Source: Lutraria lutraria
Taxonomy: Eukaryota; Mollusca; Bivalvia; Venerida; Mactridae
Direction of reading: 5' to 3'
DNA length: 64,000 nt
NCBI GenBank assembly: GCA_964023205.1
Contig: OZ026840.1
Coordinates: forward strand, 13,620,454 to 13,684,453
Shown: piece after piece, positions 49,501 through 60,500 of the stretch
Layout: every line of letters starts with the position of its first letter
How positions within the stretch are numbered: the stretch's first letter is position 1
Made by a program: the position numbers and the translations under genes
The notes under the pieces: model-generated
Databases searched by the model: none
What the model saw: the letters and a program-made list of their open reading frames with translations, nothing else
What the model was told of the DNA's origin: nothing

Positions 49501-51805
49501 GTACGTTCATATAAGATAAAGTCAAGTGTCAAAGGTGCTTATATAAGTTAATAAAGTATCTAGCTACATCGAAACAAAAAATAACTCATTATAAATAATA
49601 AACTGACCCAAAAAAACAATATAATTTAATGTAAGAATTAAGATAGTAAACCTTGCAGATCATTTCTGACAACATATTTGAAAGCAAACAGCCTCCTGGT
49701 ATGAGCCATGCCAGGAGGTAACTTATTCCAGAGAGAACCACATAAGAAGCAAAGTATTGCATAAGCACCTTCGGGTATTCAATGTGTTATTAGGTCTGAG
49801 GGATAAACGACCAGAAATAAAAGTTTAATCCTATGGTAGTTTTCTATTTCATTCAGTAAATTTGCCGTTATATACAGAAAAATCTCAAGAGAAAATCGTA
49901 ACTTTATGGTTTTGATTCAGTTCACGTTCTGTTTCAGTTTTTGCTCTTTGGCAAAGGCATATTCAATTATATATATTGTTCCTTGTGTGGACCTCTATAA
50001 ATGTTATATATTCAAGTATGATGCATAAACAAGTCACAGGAGCTATATAACATACTTAAAAATGACATCTTCAAAAATTTTCGTGGCAAAAACTACAAGA
50101 CCAACTTGCACATTTAATGTATAGCATCGCATAACGGTCCTATGCAAATAATATATAATATAAATTATGTCCTTGCGATTAAAATTGTCCTCGTCCAGAA
50201 GATACCTATTTCCATTACTTACATAAGAAAACACATCCTAATCTATTTCGGAACTTCACTACTTCCGTACGGCTTCGATTCCCTTTTTGGGCAACGTTAT
50301 CTTTTTGCTGCGAACAGCAGCAACGTCTATAGTCTGGTTCCCGGACGTGCTCTAGCATCGTGTAAGGGGAAGGAACTCCAGACTACAACTTCTATACTTG
50401 TATCATAATACAGTTTTGCTAGGGCAACCAGTCATTACAAATTATCTAAACCTTGTTATCGTTTAGAATTATCTGTGATAAGAATGCTTCGCTATTTCAT
50501 GTCATCGACACAGAGGATCACAAAAATCCAAATAAAGAGTTAGACTCTTTTTTGTGTCATCCTCGGTTTTGATTTACATGTCATGGACCTTATTTCATGT
50601 GTGTATTTTTTATATTTGCTAACATGTTTTACATCCATGTTTATATATATGTGTATCTTTATAGAAATAAATAAGTCAATCAATGAAAAGGTATTCAAAA
50701 GTCTACCTAGCTATGCAGATATCATATTAGACAAAAGGCACAAATATTGCTACATTTTAAATAACGCATTAAAAAACATAGGTAACTGTATCATTTATAT
50801 TATAAAAGTTATTTTAAAAGCGATCTTTTATTGAAATATTATTCCTTTTTTTTGTACTATCAAGTTTAATATTATGTATCTTGTATTTTCAGTCATACCG
50901 CGGCTTGTATATTGTGTCCAATAAGGACCCAGCATGAACCTGATGACGTCACATTAAATGTTCCAAACTCTAAATTCAACGTCACACGCAGAAACATACC
51001 AATATCAAAAGTAAAAACAAGAACGAAACAATACAAATACACAACTTGTGTACCACCCCTTCATTCGAACTTTGGTGACAAAAAATTACTTATAGAATGG
51101 ATTGAAATGAATTTGTTGCTAGGTGCTGAAAATATAATATTTTATGTACACGACGTCACGAATGACGTCATGTCTGTATTAAGCTATTATGCGTCAATTG
51201 GTGTAGCTACATTATTTGCATGGACGTTACCGGGTGTTTTCACCGATTTAACTGATTTAAAGCTGCATTATTTTGGTCAAATGGTTGCAGTGAATGATTG
51301 TGTATATAAAACAAAAGGCATGAGCGACTTTGTCGTTCCAATCGATGTGGACGAGTTTTTGATTCCTCAGCGTACGGAGGACTGGAATTGGAACGATTTG
51401 ATGACAACATTACCCAAACAAAACGTTTACATTTTCCGTTGTAATTTCTTCAGCGAACCAAAAAAATGCGAGTTAAAATCTTCTTGCAGAAATAAATTAG
51501 CAATCCAGAAGTACGTAAAGAGGGATAACATAATTCTTCCTGCTTTAAAAAGATCGAAATACATTGCCCGACCCGAGGCTGTTGTGGTTGCAGGTATACA
51601 CGAAGTTGCGGAGACTACTACTGAATCTGTGCATACCGTTGATCCTACACTTGGATTACTACATCATTACAGAAAAGATAAAAAGAAATACACGCGTGAA
51701 CCGATACGACAGACTGTAAGCAACGTGGCATATAAGTATATCACGGAAGTGAAGAAAAACATAGAACTTACTGAGCAGAATTTAAAATCAATCATTTCTG
51801 TCTGA
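37552..51805 (+). CDS. GT92 (DUF23) family glycosyltransferase
   Basis: Supported exons: 43935-44177, 48667-48804 and 50893-51805 (TGA), with in-phase AG/GT junctions. A candidate start exon at 37552-37562 (ATGTTTCTTAG/gtacgt) has the right phase and would give 434 aa; counting from it, a signal-anchor lies at about residues 9-22 (YTVYLVVLLLPVLY). The YSAYIDTR motif (78-85) and RVIGIIRKD follow, as at the start of GT92 catalytic domains. The core has FGDKKLLIEWIEMNLLLGAE, and VPIDVDEF carries the metal-binding DxD at D282-D284. GT92 enzymes are Golgi type II proteins; characterised members transfer galactose. The exact donor and acceptor here are unknown. Introns 1 and 2 hold the LINE and the inverted-repeat element. 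The poly(A) signal is AATAAA at 52443. The family call is firm; the first exon is not. Confidence 0.85.
37811..37943. mobile_element. MITE, 'TCAAACCTGTG' family, diverged copy
   Basis: 'gtcaaacatgtgaacaatgaccacc' at the left and 'ggcggccgctagcacaggttgga' at the right mirror the other copies. The middle is shortened. Confidence 0.65.
37944..39800. other. No recognisable feature (GT92 intron 1, if start exon is right)
   Basis: AT-rich sequence with no exon-like frame and no repeat that recurs elsewhere in the window that I could see. Confidence 0.45.
39804..43900 (-). mobile_element. LINE retrotransposon, CR1/L2-like, nearly complete
   Basis: Read on the minus strand, an AP-endonuclease/reverse transcriptase polyprotein is followed by a 3' UTR. 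That UTR ends in 'cagcacttttgaacgtgtaattac...aaagggctatataaatatgg' and an ATT-repeat tail at 39804-39818. That kind of 3' end (cgcttt...gctatataaat plus short microsatellite) is typical of L2/CR1-like LINEs. The 5' border is uncertain and lies before the GT92 exon at 43935. I found no target duplication. The element is inserted antisense to the GT92 gene. Confidence 0.85.
40277..43680 (-). pseudogene. LINE endonuclease-reverse transcriptase, one frameshift
   Basis: The 5' part (43680 to about 43080) carries RGTRGGRYKR and the start of the endonuclease domain (VCCLNPRSVKNKS, DIVAVTETWLGG). The remaining 936-codon frame, ending at 40277, carries the rest of the endonuclease (VVGDLNIHLDN, TLDVIITRD) and a full reverse transcriptase: KNYRPVSNLPFISKVLEKV, LDLSAAFDTIDHTTLL, VPQGSVLGP and the catalytic YADD box (41129-41140). 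It ends with the thumb/C-terminal region (LHWLPVQYRVEYK). The two frames are offset by one base at a run of five C (plus strand 43076-43080). A single missing base would explain this, whether a real mutation or a homopolymer sequencing error. Otherwise the frame is uninterrupted, which suggests a young copy. Confidence 0.88.
46375..46880 (+). repeat. Minisatellite inside the foldback-like element, 10 units
   Basis: 'gacatccagtgagggtaggtgcctta' plus an AT-rich spacer recurs with 'gagggtagg' at 46409, 46462, 46515, 46560, 46619, 46672, 46726, 46769, 46812 and 46865. Spacings are 43-59 bp, mostly 53, and the short units lack part of the AT spacer. Confidence 0.9.
47534..48064. mobile_element. 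531-bp MITE nested in the right arm, 9-bp target duplication
   Basis: The right arm of the large element is interrupted here relative to the left arm. The inserted segment starts CAATCTGACTAAA and ends TTTAATCAGATTG. The inverted similarity extends, with gaps, about 65 bp inward, including ATCTGATGACGGCCTATA against the complement of TATAGGTCGTCTTCAGAT. The 9 bp ACAGTGATA flank both sides (47525-47533 and 48065-48073). Long imperfect ends with a 9-bp duplication are typical of Mutator-like elements. No transposase frame is present. Confidence 0.8.
48538..48567 (+). repeat. Poly-C followed by CT microsatellite
   Basis: A run of about 16 C followed by several CT units. It lies 100 bp upstream of the GT92 exon at 48667. 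Confidence 0.9.
49237..49452 (+). pseudogene. Fragment of a LINE reverse transcriptase C-terminus
   Basis: The frame from 49237 reads LLVISLIQCHHFDYACTVWY, then a stretch with NKLQTTHNKLMRFVLYNDPR, and stops at 49450-49452. The pattern (HFDYAxxVWY, then LQxTxNKxxRFVL) is the region downstream of the catalytic core in many LINE reverse transcriptases. It is an isolated fragment in GT92 intron 3 and is not related to the host gene. Confidence 0.6.
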
Positions 51806-52021
51806 TTTAGCTGTATAAAGGCTGGAATGTTTCAAACTGTACTGATGGTGATACAACAGTTTGTCCCGATTTTGCAAAATTGCCATAAGCCATCTGTGTT
51901 TGACCATTCATTTAACCGTGGTCTTTGAAAAGTATATTTACTAATAGATGTTTTAGACGGTAAATTGTTGAGATCACTGATCAACTTTTGAATGTGTAAT
52001 GATCACTTGCCTATTGAAAAA

Positions 52022-52165
52022 GGTCGTTGGTTTAAACAAGAGTTTTCTACGAGAAAATGCAATTTGTGTCGTAGAAACGAAATAGGTGACGAATTTCATT
52101 ATCTATTTAAGTGCTGTTACTTCAGAGGAGATAGGAAAACTATTTTGCATCCTATCTAAATATCT
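52022..52165 (+). pseudogene. LINE C-terminal zinc-finger-like fragment
   Basis: The frame VVWFKQEFSTRKCNLCRRNE continues IGDEFHYLFKCCYF. The CxxC...H...C pattern with 'EFHYLFKC' is the typical C-terminal motif of molluscan non-LTR reverse transcriptases. It is a short remnant 220 bp downstream of the GT92 stop codon, probably inside its 3' UTR. Confidence 0.6.
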
Positions 52166-52442
52166 ACACCTTCCAAAATAATATGAACACAGAACAGAAG
52201 AAAACTAAATTATGAATTCTGGTAACTTTGTTAGCATAATTCTTGAGCATACAAAAACCCACCTGTATAAAAACCATACTCATTCACCATATGAATTTCG
52301 AAGTTTTTTTATGACTTTTGCATTCTCACTGTATTTAACTCTTTACAGTTTTACTTATATGTATAGGCTTGTATCCTATACTATATGTATATGTTAAATT
52401 GATTTTGTACACTCATTTCATATGTATATATATGCAGAGAGA

Positions 52443-52448
52443 AATAAA
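52443..52448 (+). other. Poly(A) signal for GT92 gene
   Basis: AATAAA, repeated as 'aataaaataaac', lies about 640 bp after the TGA at 51803-51805. It is the first clear plus-strand signal after the gene. Confidence 0.5.
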
Positions 52449-52545
52449 ATAAACTTGAAACTTGTGTCTTCATGTATATAGACGGTCTGTTTCACAAGTT
52501 TCGAAGTGACTGTCATAGTAAATTGTACACAAGTAATAGTCAATA

Positions 52546-52795
52546 CAGTACAACCTCACCAGAACAGCCCTCTCTTGAGCAACAACCTCCCTTTAACAAC
52601 AGCATGATATTTCCCCACTGCGCGATTTAACTATTAATTTAACCTCTCTAGAGCAACAACCTCCCTTTAACAACAGCATGATATTTCCCCACTGCGCGAT
52701 TTAACTATTAATTTAACCTCTCTAGAGCAACAATCTCTCAACTTCAACATAATGTTACTACTCCTAAAGGCTGTTGCTTTGGAGAGGTTGCACTG
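52546..52795. mobile_element. MITE, 'CAGTACAACCTC' family, with 74-bp internal duplication
   Basis: It starts CAGTACAACCTC after TA (52544-52545) and ends GGAGAGGTTGCACTG. A 74-bp interior block beginning 'gagcaacaacctccctttaa' occurs at 52577 and again at 52651, apparently without a mismatch. Other family members have one copy. Confidence 0.75.
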
Positions 52796-52799
52796 AAGT

Positions 52800-54300
52800 G
52801 TTTTGCAAGCTACATGTAGTTTAGACTAGAAGTTTCGTTTCTGTGTGATTATTACACTTTGACTGTTTGTTCGCTACATCGGAATTTAGAATCTGAATGC
52901 CGACTGTTGAATAAAAACTCTCAAACCTTTCCAAACATGAAGGAAAATCCGACAAGTATCTGGCCGGTTCGATTGGTCAAACTGAAGAGCTGCCAGAAGA
53001 AGCCGAGAACCTTGATCTGTTTTATACGTACACATTATTTTAAGACAAACATAATAAATGTAGACTTTGTAATTCAGATTTTACAGTTGAAAAACCGTGT
53101 TTTACAAAGTTGCTTTGTTACCAAATAAACACATGTCTTTACTATTATTGCTCTATTGTTCTACTACACATGTATAATAATAAGGAAAGACAATCAATAC
53201 CATACTTAAAAAAAGCACCGCACTAAACCTTTATTTATGGTGGCACAGAGGTGACATGTGTGCGAATTTTTAAGTCGTGGCCACGAGTTACTAAGTCGTA
53301 TGCACGGGATTTGAAATAAATGATGGTAAGACATGTTTATTCACGCCTTGTTTGTGTATGTATGTAAAAAGTGCCATAGGAACAGGGGGCCTGTCCCCTA
53401 ATAATTTAGGCAGTTATTATGATAAAAAGAGTCTATATAACTAATTTCCAATAGCCTCCCCATGCAATTTGTTTAAATTAAGCTCTCGCCGATCTAAAAT
53501 TACTTCCTACGGACTTGAGTATAAACCATTATGGAATTCAGGGTATATTCACAGGTCTACTGTTATAATAATTCTCTTGGAAATGAACTTTCAGTTACTC
53601 GACAATATCGCCCAATCTTGCGAGGGAAAATGCAATTTGATTACATTTGTGCAAGGACTCTGTTCACTGTGATGTTCATTTAACATTATTTTCTTGTTAA
53701 TATACATTTGTGCCGTTCCGTCGCACATAAATAGTTAAAATAAAATAAGTAGAACGTATAAAATATCAAATATTTTGAACACGCCTGTCTAAACTTTTAG
53801 CTTGAACCATTAAAAGTCCTTTGCTCGATCAAAATTAGTCTGGGGACGCTGATTTGATCCAAAAAAGTCCGAGCCGGTTAACCACCGTGTTTACGTAAAA
53901 AAAAAGAACGGTATGAACAATACTCGTTGATTCCTTTATACCGGTGCCAGCATTATATGTATATAACAGTTTACACGTACATTCAAACCTGTGAACAAAG
54001 GCCACCTTTAGGAAAGACAAAATGTGGCCTTTGTAGACGGGTGGTCTTTATTGGGGGTCATTTTGTTCTTAATAACCAATGACAGTTGTGTAAAAAATGA
54101 CCTTTATTTACCGTGTGGCCTTTACTGGGAGGTGGCCGCTTACACAGGTTCGACTGTATATACTCGCCATTGTTCGATTCTAATAACAGCATTATATCAT
54201 ACTTTATACATTTTATCAGTCCAACGTATTAGCCTATTATGTTAAATGAATTAGCCAATGAGAATAATAACGAATTAAAATTATGAGTTTGGTTCGAGAA
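52800..54300. other. Intergenic stretch between the convergent genes
   Basis: Apart from the MITE at 53980-54156, I see no exon-like frame, RNA gene or recurring repeat here. Confidence 0.45.
53980..54156. mobile_element. MITE, 'TCAAACCTGTG' family, well-preserved copy
   Basis: CATTCAAACCTGTGAACAAAGGCCACC at the left is mirrored by GGTGGCCGCTTACACAGGTTCGACTG, and the element is flanked by TA on both sides. The interior has 'aataaccaatgacag'. Confidence 0.8.
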
Positions 54301-54306
54301 TTTATT
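54301..54306 (-). other. Candidate poly(A) signal for the sulfotransferase gene
   Basis: TTTATT on the plus strand (AATAAA on the minus) lies about 255 bp past the stop codon. Confidence 0.4.
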
Positions 54307-54558
54307 TACACATGACGTAAATACAATAAGTAAGTCGTGCATACATATAAATGACGGATGGTAAAACACATATACTAATGCTCATATCGGTTAAGTTACA
54401 AAACGTAAAGTTACACTTGCACGTGATGACATTCGAAAAAGAATTCACAGGAGTAAGTCATTGCTACTACATAGTCATGTAGCCCATGTTTTGAAGCAAT
54501 TAAAATAGGACCTACATAAAATAAACACACCTAACTGAGTTTGCTAGTCACCTTCTAA

Positions 54559-57500
54559 TCACCAATCAAAACGTATACCAGTTAACCTTATAAACTCTTC
54601 GTTGAACGGCTTGAAATATATTCTAAGGGCATTCAGCACTTCCGGTTTAATATCCGGATGTGTTCTTCCTTTTCCGCCTTGTAGACACGATACTTCAATA
54701 TCTTCTGAGTTCTCCGACTGTGGTTTTAAACAAAAGAATTTCTTCTCCTTATTGTAAGACAGTTTTGTTTCATCTATGTAAGCATCTATACCCAAAAACC
54801 TCTCGACTTTACCAATACTGCTGATCGGATTTTGCTTAAATGTATCTCCATCGACGACAATTATTTGTTGACTTCGGAAATATTTCAACCATCTCTTGTA
54901 AATGACGCTGTAAGTGGACTGGAACACGTACGGGCTTGACCCTATCACCTGCTTTCGTTCCTTGTCATAAACTGAGTCTTCAAACGTGGTTGCAGGCATG
55001 CGCTCAGGGTGAGAATTTTGTTGCTGTAAATAAAGAGGTTGGTTTTATCATATATAAAACAACATTGTTATTATTATTAGTGTTTTTTCTCTCTCTTTCA
55101 ATTACCAAAACGGTAAATAAAGAAAGAACAAGATGTGTTTTTAAAACACAATGCCTCCTCAGGATGACCTTGACCTTTGACATACTGACCTGAATATGCA
55201 CAGGTCATGTAGAGGTTGTCATGAGGAACCAATATATAAGAGGCTTGTAGACAGTAGGTAGAAGCGTTTTGATTTTATAGGCAAGGTTAAAGTTTGGTAC
55301 TAACGGACAGGCAAACAGACAGTCAGACATGCCAAAAACAGTATGCCACCAATCTGTCGATACAGGGGGCATAAAAACAAGATCTTTGATTGTACAGTAT
55401 CATTATTTACGTTTAATAAATCATGTTCATGGTTTTTAGTGAAAAGATCTGTTTTACGCCCCTTTTCAACAATATGAGGCTGACAGTTAATCTAACTATC
55501 GTTTTAGGGGATGAACCAGTGCCAGACTCCCATCCTCCGTAAGTAGCTGCCTACTTTTACACATTATGACCCATGGTCGGTAACGGGGCTCGAACCCACG
55601 ATCCTCCATCAGTGAGAGGTTACAGTGACTGAACCACTCGACCACGGAGGTGGGTATAGAATGCACGTTCTTCTATATCACAGGATTTGATAAATGTACA
55701 AAATGATTTGCTAATATAAAGCGGAGGGATCAGTGTGGTCGACACAATCATACTTTTGTTTGTAAAATGCGTTCTAAGCTTATAGTTTTATAGTAACTTC
55801 CGCTCAACGTCTTAAACAGAAACATTACTTCCGGTTGGAATTTTGTAATACTGTGTATCGCCTGTAAGGTAGCGTTAATTAAATTGCCAAGAGGGGAAGA
55901 ACCGTTGCCAACAGGTCGCTTTGAGCACAGTACAATACTTAATCATCTGTATAATACAGTACAACCTCTCCAGAGCGTCCTTCTCTTCAGCAAGAACCTG
56001 CCTTAAACAACAGCATGATTTTCCCCACTGTACGATTTAACTATTAAATTAATCTCTCTACAGCAACAACCTCTCAACAACAATATATTTTCGCTGCCTC
56101 CAAAAGGTACTGCTTGGAGAGTTTGCACAATAATAATTCTACAATGGAAATATAATTACCTGTAAGAAATGAGAGACCGCTCTACTGATTGGGTCTCGTA
56201 CTAAAAGGACGATCTTCATGTCTGGGTCCATTCTATAGATACGTTCTGGGGCCGCCATAGCTGAGAAGTATTGCGGTGATTTCTCCATGGTAACCTGATA
56301 GGGGGTACTACACATCATCCTACTTTTGTACCAGTCTAAACCATTCTTATATAAAGTAGGATTGCTAAAGAAATCCATGGCCGTATAACCAAATTGCATT
56401 GCAATCTGTAAGTAAAAAGACACATCATATTATTTACAATTTCTTAGTGATAAGGCACATTAATTATGAATGACGTTATACGCTAATATTTATTTTATCG
56501 ACTCTTAGATTTCATTGAGAGGAAATGCCGAAGAGTTCCGAAATTACCCGGAATTTCACGATTAATGATGGATAGCTTACCTTAATACCACCACGTTTCA
56601 GAACCTAGTATATGCCTTAAAACCTCAATTATCCAAACTAGGATTTTCCTAACACCTGGTGTTATCCGAAATGAATTTTAAGACCACGCCAACTTACAGG
56701 GAGTCAGCAATTATTTAATGTGTACTTCTAGAGGTTGTAAAATTTGTAAAGTAAAAATGTACGAAAATGTATTCTTATGCGGCCATCGAAATCTAGTTAT
56801 AAACCGTTCAACATTTTGCATTTATTTGAATTAATATACAGTAGATAAGATTAAATGCGTAATTTATTTAGCGGACCTAATATCAACATTTTGATGCGTG
56901 ACCTATATGGACTGCTAACTGATAAGTGGTGTTCACACGGTACTATAATGGCAATTTAGGAATTTAATAGAAATCATACTTTAGGTTTCAACAGTGCAAG
57001 GAAACTTCGCGACTGTCATTTTAAAGACATTTCTTGTTTAAATACTGTATTTTCATTTATTTTCGTTGGGCTGAATTTTCGTGGTTTTTACTAAAATGGC
57101 TATTTCGTGGGGACATAAATTCGTGGATTTTGATTTTTGAAAAGAAACGCCTTATCTCTGCAGTTAAATTCGTGAGGATTTGATTTCGTGGATTAGCCGA
57201 TCCACGAAATTAAATCCCCAACGAAAATTAATGATTCCACAGTATGTGCAGTACAGAATGAAAATATTCTTATTTTTTATGAATTGTGCACATGTGTTTG
57301 TCTATGATGATTTTACAACTACGGGAAAACTTATGATCAAAGGCCACCCTTGTGAAAGACATAAATTGGCCTTTTTACAGACGGTATTTAGTCGGGGGTC
57401 ATTTTGTTCTAAATAATCATTGATGGTCTTTAAAAGAATATCCTTTATTCACAGATTGGCCTTTATTCGGAAGTGTCTTCTAACACAATATTGACTGTAC

Positions 57501-60500
57501 TTGAATGAAGAAATAAGTTTACCTGGGGATGAATACCAAGAAACGTTGCGAAGGCCTCTGTTCCACATTTCATTACGCCGATGATAATACTCGTTGGTAA
57601 TCTTCTAGTGCAATGATTCTTATAAATAACATCGCGACGACCAATTTGTTTCAGCTTGTTTCTTAATCGTACGATATAATTATCTGACTGAGTTTTAAGT
57701 TTATCATCTTCAACCGTTTCTGGATATTTCTTCGATAGCAACTCTAAGTCTTTTTTCAGAATTTCTTGATCTTCTCTCGACTGTTTCTGTGGTATGTTCT
57801 GTCCCTGGGCAAAGTTATTATGTGTTTCTTTATTCTGATAGCCGTTATCTTTGGCAATGCTTATGCTTGTTTTATCCAGATTTGAAGATAGTTTTGCATC
57901 TTGTTCAAATTCTATCTTTATGGCATCATTAATCTTTATCTTGCTAACATGCTCGGTTCTTTTATTAGCAACTCTTTCATCTTTTCCCACTACAGGTGCT
58001 ACGTCTGTAACGTCCTCGTCTGTGTAGTCATTGTCTTCATCATCGCTACCTACGTCAATTGTGGCGTCATTTTCGGCGATATCATCTGCATAATTGTCTT
58101 CCTCATCATCATCAGAAACTGTAGGTGAAGTTGTTGTGCTGTTTTCAATATCTTCTTCGTCATATTCATCATCGTCATCATTCTCCTCATCAAAATCATC
58201 GTCATCTTCAAAGTCTTCACCATCATCTTCATCAATGACATCCTCTCCTTCATAATCATAATCGTTATCTTCTTCATCATCATCATAATCATCGACATCC
58301 TCCTCATTATTGATGTTATCATCATCATAATCATCATCACCATCATCTCCATGACCAAAATCTTCTTCATCTCCATCATCTTCTTCGTCGTCATAGTCAT
58401 CCGCTTTATTGTCACTATAATCATCATCATTCTCATCATCATCATCATCATCATTATATTCATCTTCAGGATATTCATCATCTCCGTTGTCATCATCATC
58501 TTCCGAATAGTCTTTTTCATCTTGCTCATAATTCTCATCTTCTTCTGACTCCTCAGTATCGGGAATTGTACCTTTAGTATGTTCATGTGTTATTTTATCT
58601 GTGTTAGCAGCATTGTGTTTGTCCAGAAGCATAACTTTGTCTGATTGTATTGCCTCTAAAAAAAAATTTTCCGATTTGCTTCTTTCTTGCTCTTCACTCA
58701 CTAGATAAAAAAAGGTAACATGTTTATTTCTTATGAAAATTGTATCAATATTTTGACAAACAATTTGTTTGTAGGCTACTAAAATTAAAATGCACAAAAA
58801 AAATGACATTCGAACATAACCATGATAAGAGCCGAGGAAAGGTAAGTTGGTAACAAGAGATAAATCAAGTCTTAATTACAAAAATAACAGCATTAGAACA
58901 CATGATTTATAGAAAAATTAAACGATAAATTAAGCGATAGGTGCGTGGACATACAGACGTGGAAGTACGCACTAGTATTTCTTTAATGGTAATTAGCAAA
59001 TTGTATTGTCTTTAAGTTATATGTAAAACAATGAAATCGTTTTTATAACATTTGATCTATAGTATATATTTAATTCGTATAAATTTAATGCAAACAGGAC
59101 TAAGGTATGTTTTCTTGCAAAAATATAACAATTCGGTAATAATCCGTTTGCAGTAAACAGTCAAAATTGGCTTCTAACGAACATTGGTACGTATATGTTT
59201 AACTATGCTGAATAAAGACTTGACCCCGGGTTTCTTGGTTGGCGACATTATAGCACAAAGTTTCTTCAAATTGAATTAATTTACGCAATTTACTGATGTA
59301 TCTTATGACTTACTTCTGTCTTCATAATCGGACTGTTTGACGTGGTATATGATTAGCAGACCAATTATGATGGCAAGTGCAATCAGGCTGGATGTCCGCA
59401 TCGTCTGTATGCGTGTAATGATGGCTCGTGATCTGAAACAAAGATAACGTTGTATGTACACAATCATATGAAGTATTCTATTATAATAGTATGATACGTT
59501 CAAGGATTGCTACATGCATGCACAGTCAAACATGTCAAACAAGGACCAACCTTGGGAAAGACAAAATGTGGCGTTTGTTGACAGGTAACCTTTATTCAGA
59601 GGTCATTTTGTTTTCTAAATAATCAATGACGGGTTTTAAAGAATATACTTTTTTCACAGGATAGCCTTTATTGGGAGGTGGCCACCAACACAAGTTTGTC
59701 GGACTATTTATAGTATTCTTATTGGACAATTTTCTAAATATACACATAATACATTATTTTTTCCGTCCGTTCAGTATTTGGCTTTACATACTAAGTACTG
59801 TACATGTACATGCAATTGCAACGCTCTGACCTTTACTGCATATTTTCAGCGAAGCAAATTGGTTATTTTTACATACGTTTTACATGCCCTACTTAATTAT
59901 ATATACGTCCATATAAACACATCACTAGTTACACATTTATTCAGCATGTATATATCTACATGTATATGAAAAAAGACAAAATTGAACTTAATCGGAATGC
60001 CTCTTTAAATTGGTGCTTTAATGCTGAATAACACATACGTGTTTCCCCAGGTGGCTTTTCAGTGCAGAATGTTCATTTATATACATTTGTTTGTTTGTTT
60101 CATCGGGTTTTACGCCATTTTCAGCATTATTTCGGGGCAGTTATCCTAACCAGCTTTCCTGGACTTCATTTAGGCCTTAACCAGTACTAACCACATTCTA
60201 TCCGTCAGCTTCTGCCAAGCTATCCCACATAATTCAGAGGTAGGGGACAATTTAACATAGGATGTAATATCTAAACACTCTAACCACTGAGCTAACCGGG
60301 CGGGCTCCTTATATACATTTGTATGTATAGTTTAGTTATTATAGTGGCAGGTATGTATTATATAGAAATACACAAATTTACACAATAATCATCTTGAATA
60401 GTGATAAATAATTTGCAAATACAAGCCTAATAAGGATTATCAGTCATTTATGCAATATTCATAGAATAAATTCTGTGTGAAATTATTTCGAGCACATAAT

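Noticed and set aside
58050..58586. Methionine-rich frame overlapping the acidic tract
   Set aside because: It is the shifted frame of the GAT/GAA-rich coding tract of the sulfotransferase exon. The acidic frame connects in phase to both neighbouring exons.
58701..58809. Hydrophobic start MSFFLCILILVAYK as the N-terminus of the sulfotransferase
   Set aside because: This is intron read-through. The acceptor at 58701 joins in phase to the exon at 59314-59432, which encodes a proper membrane anchor.
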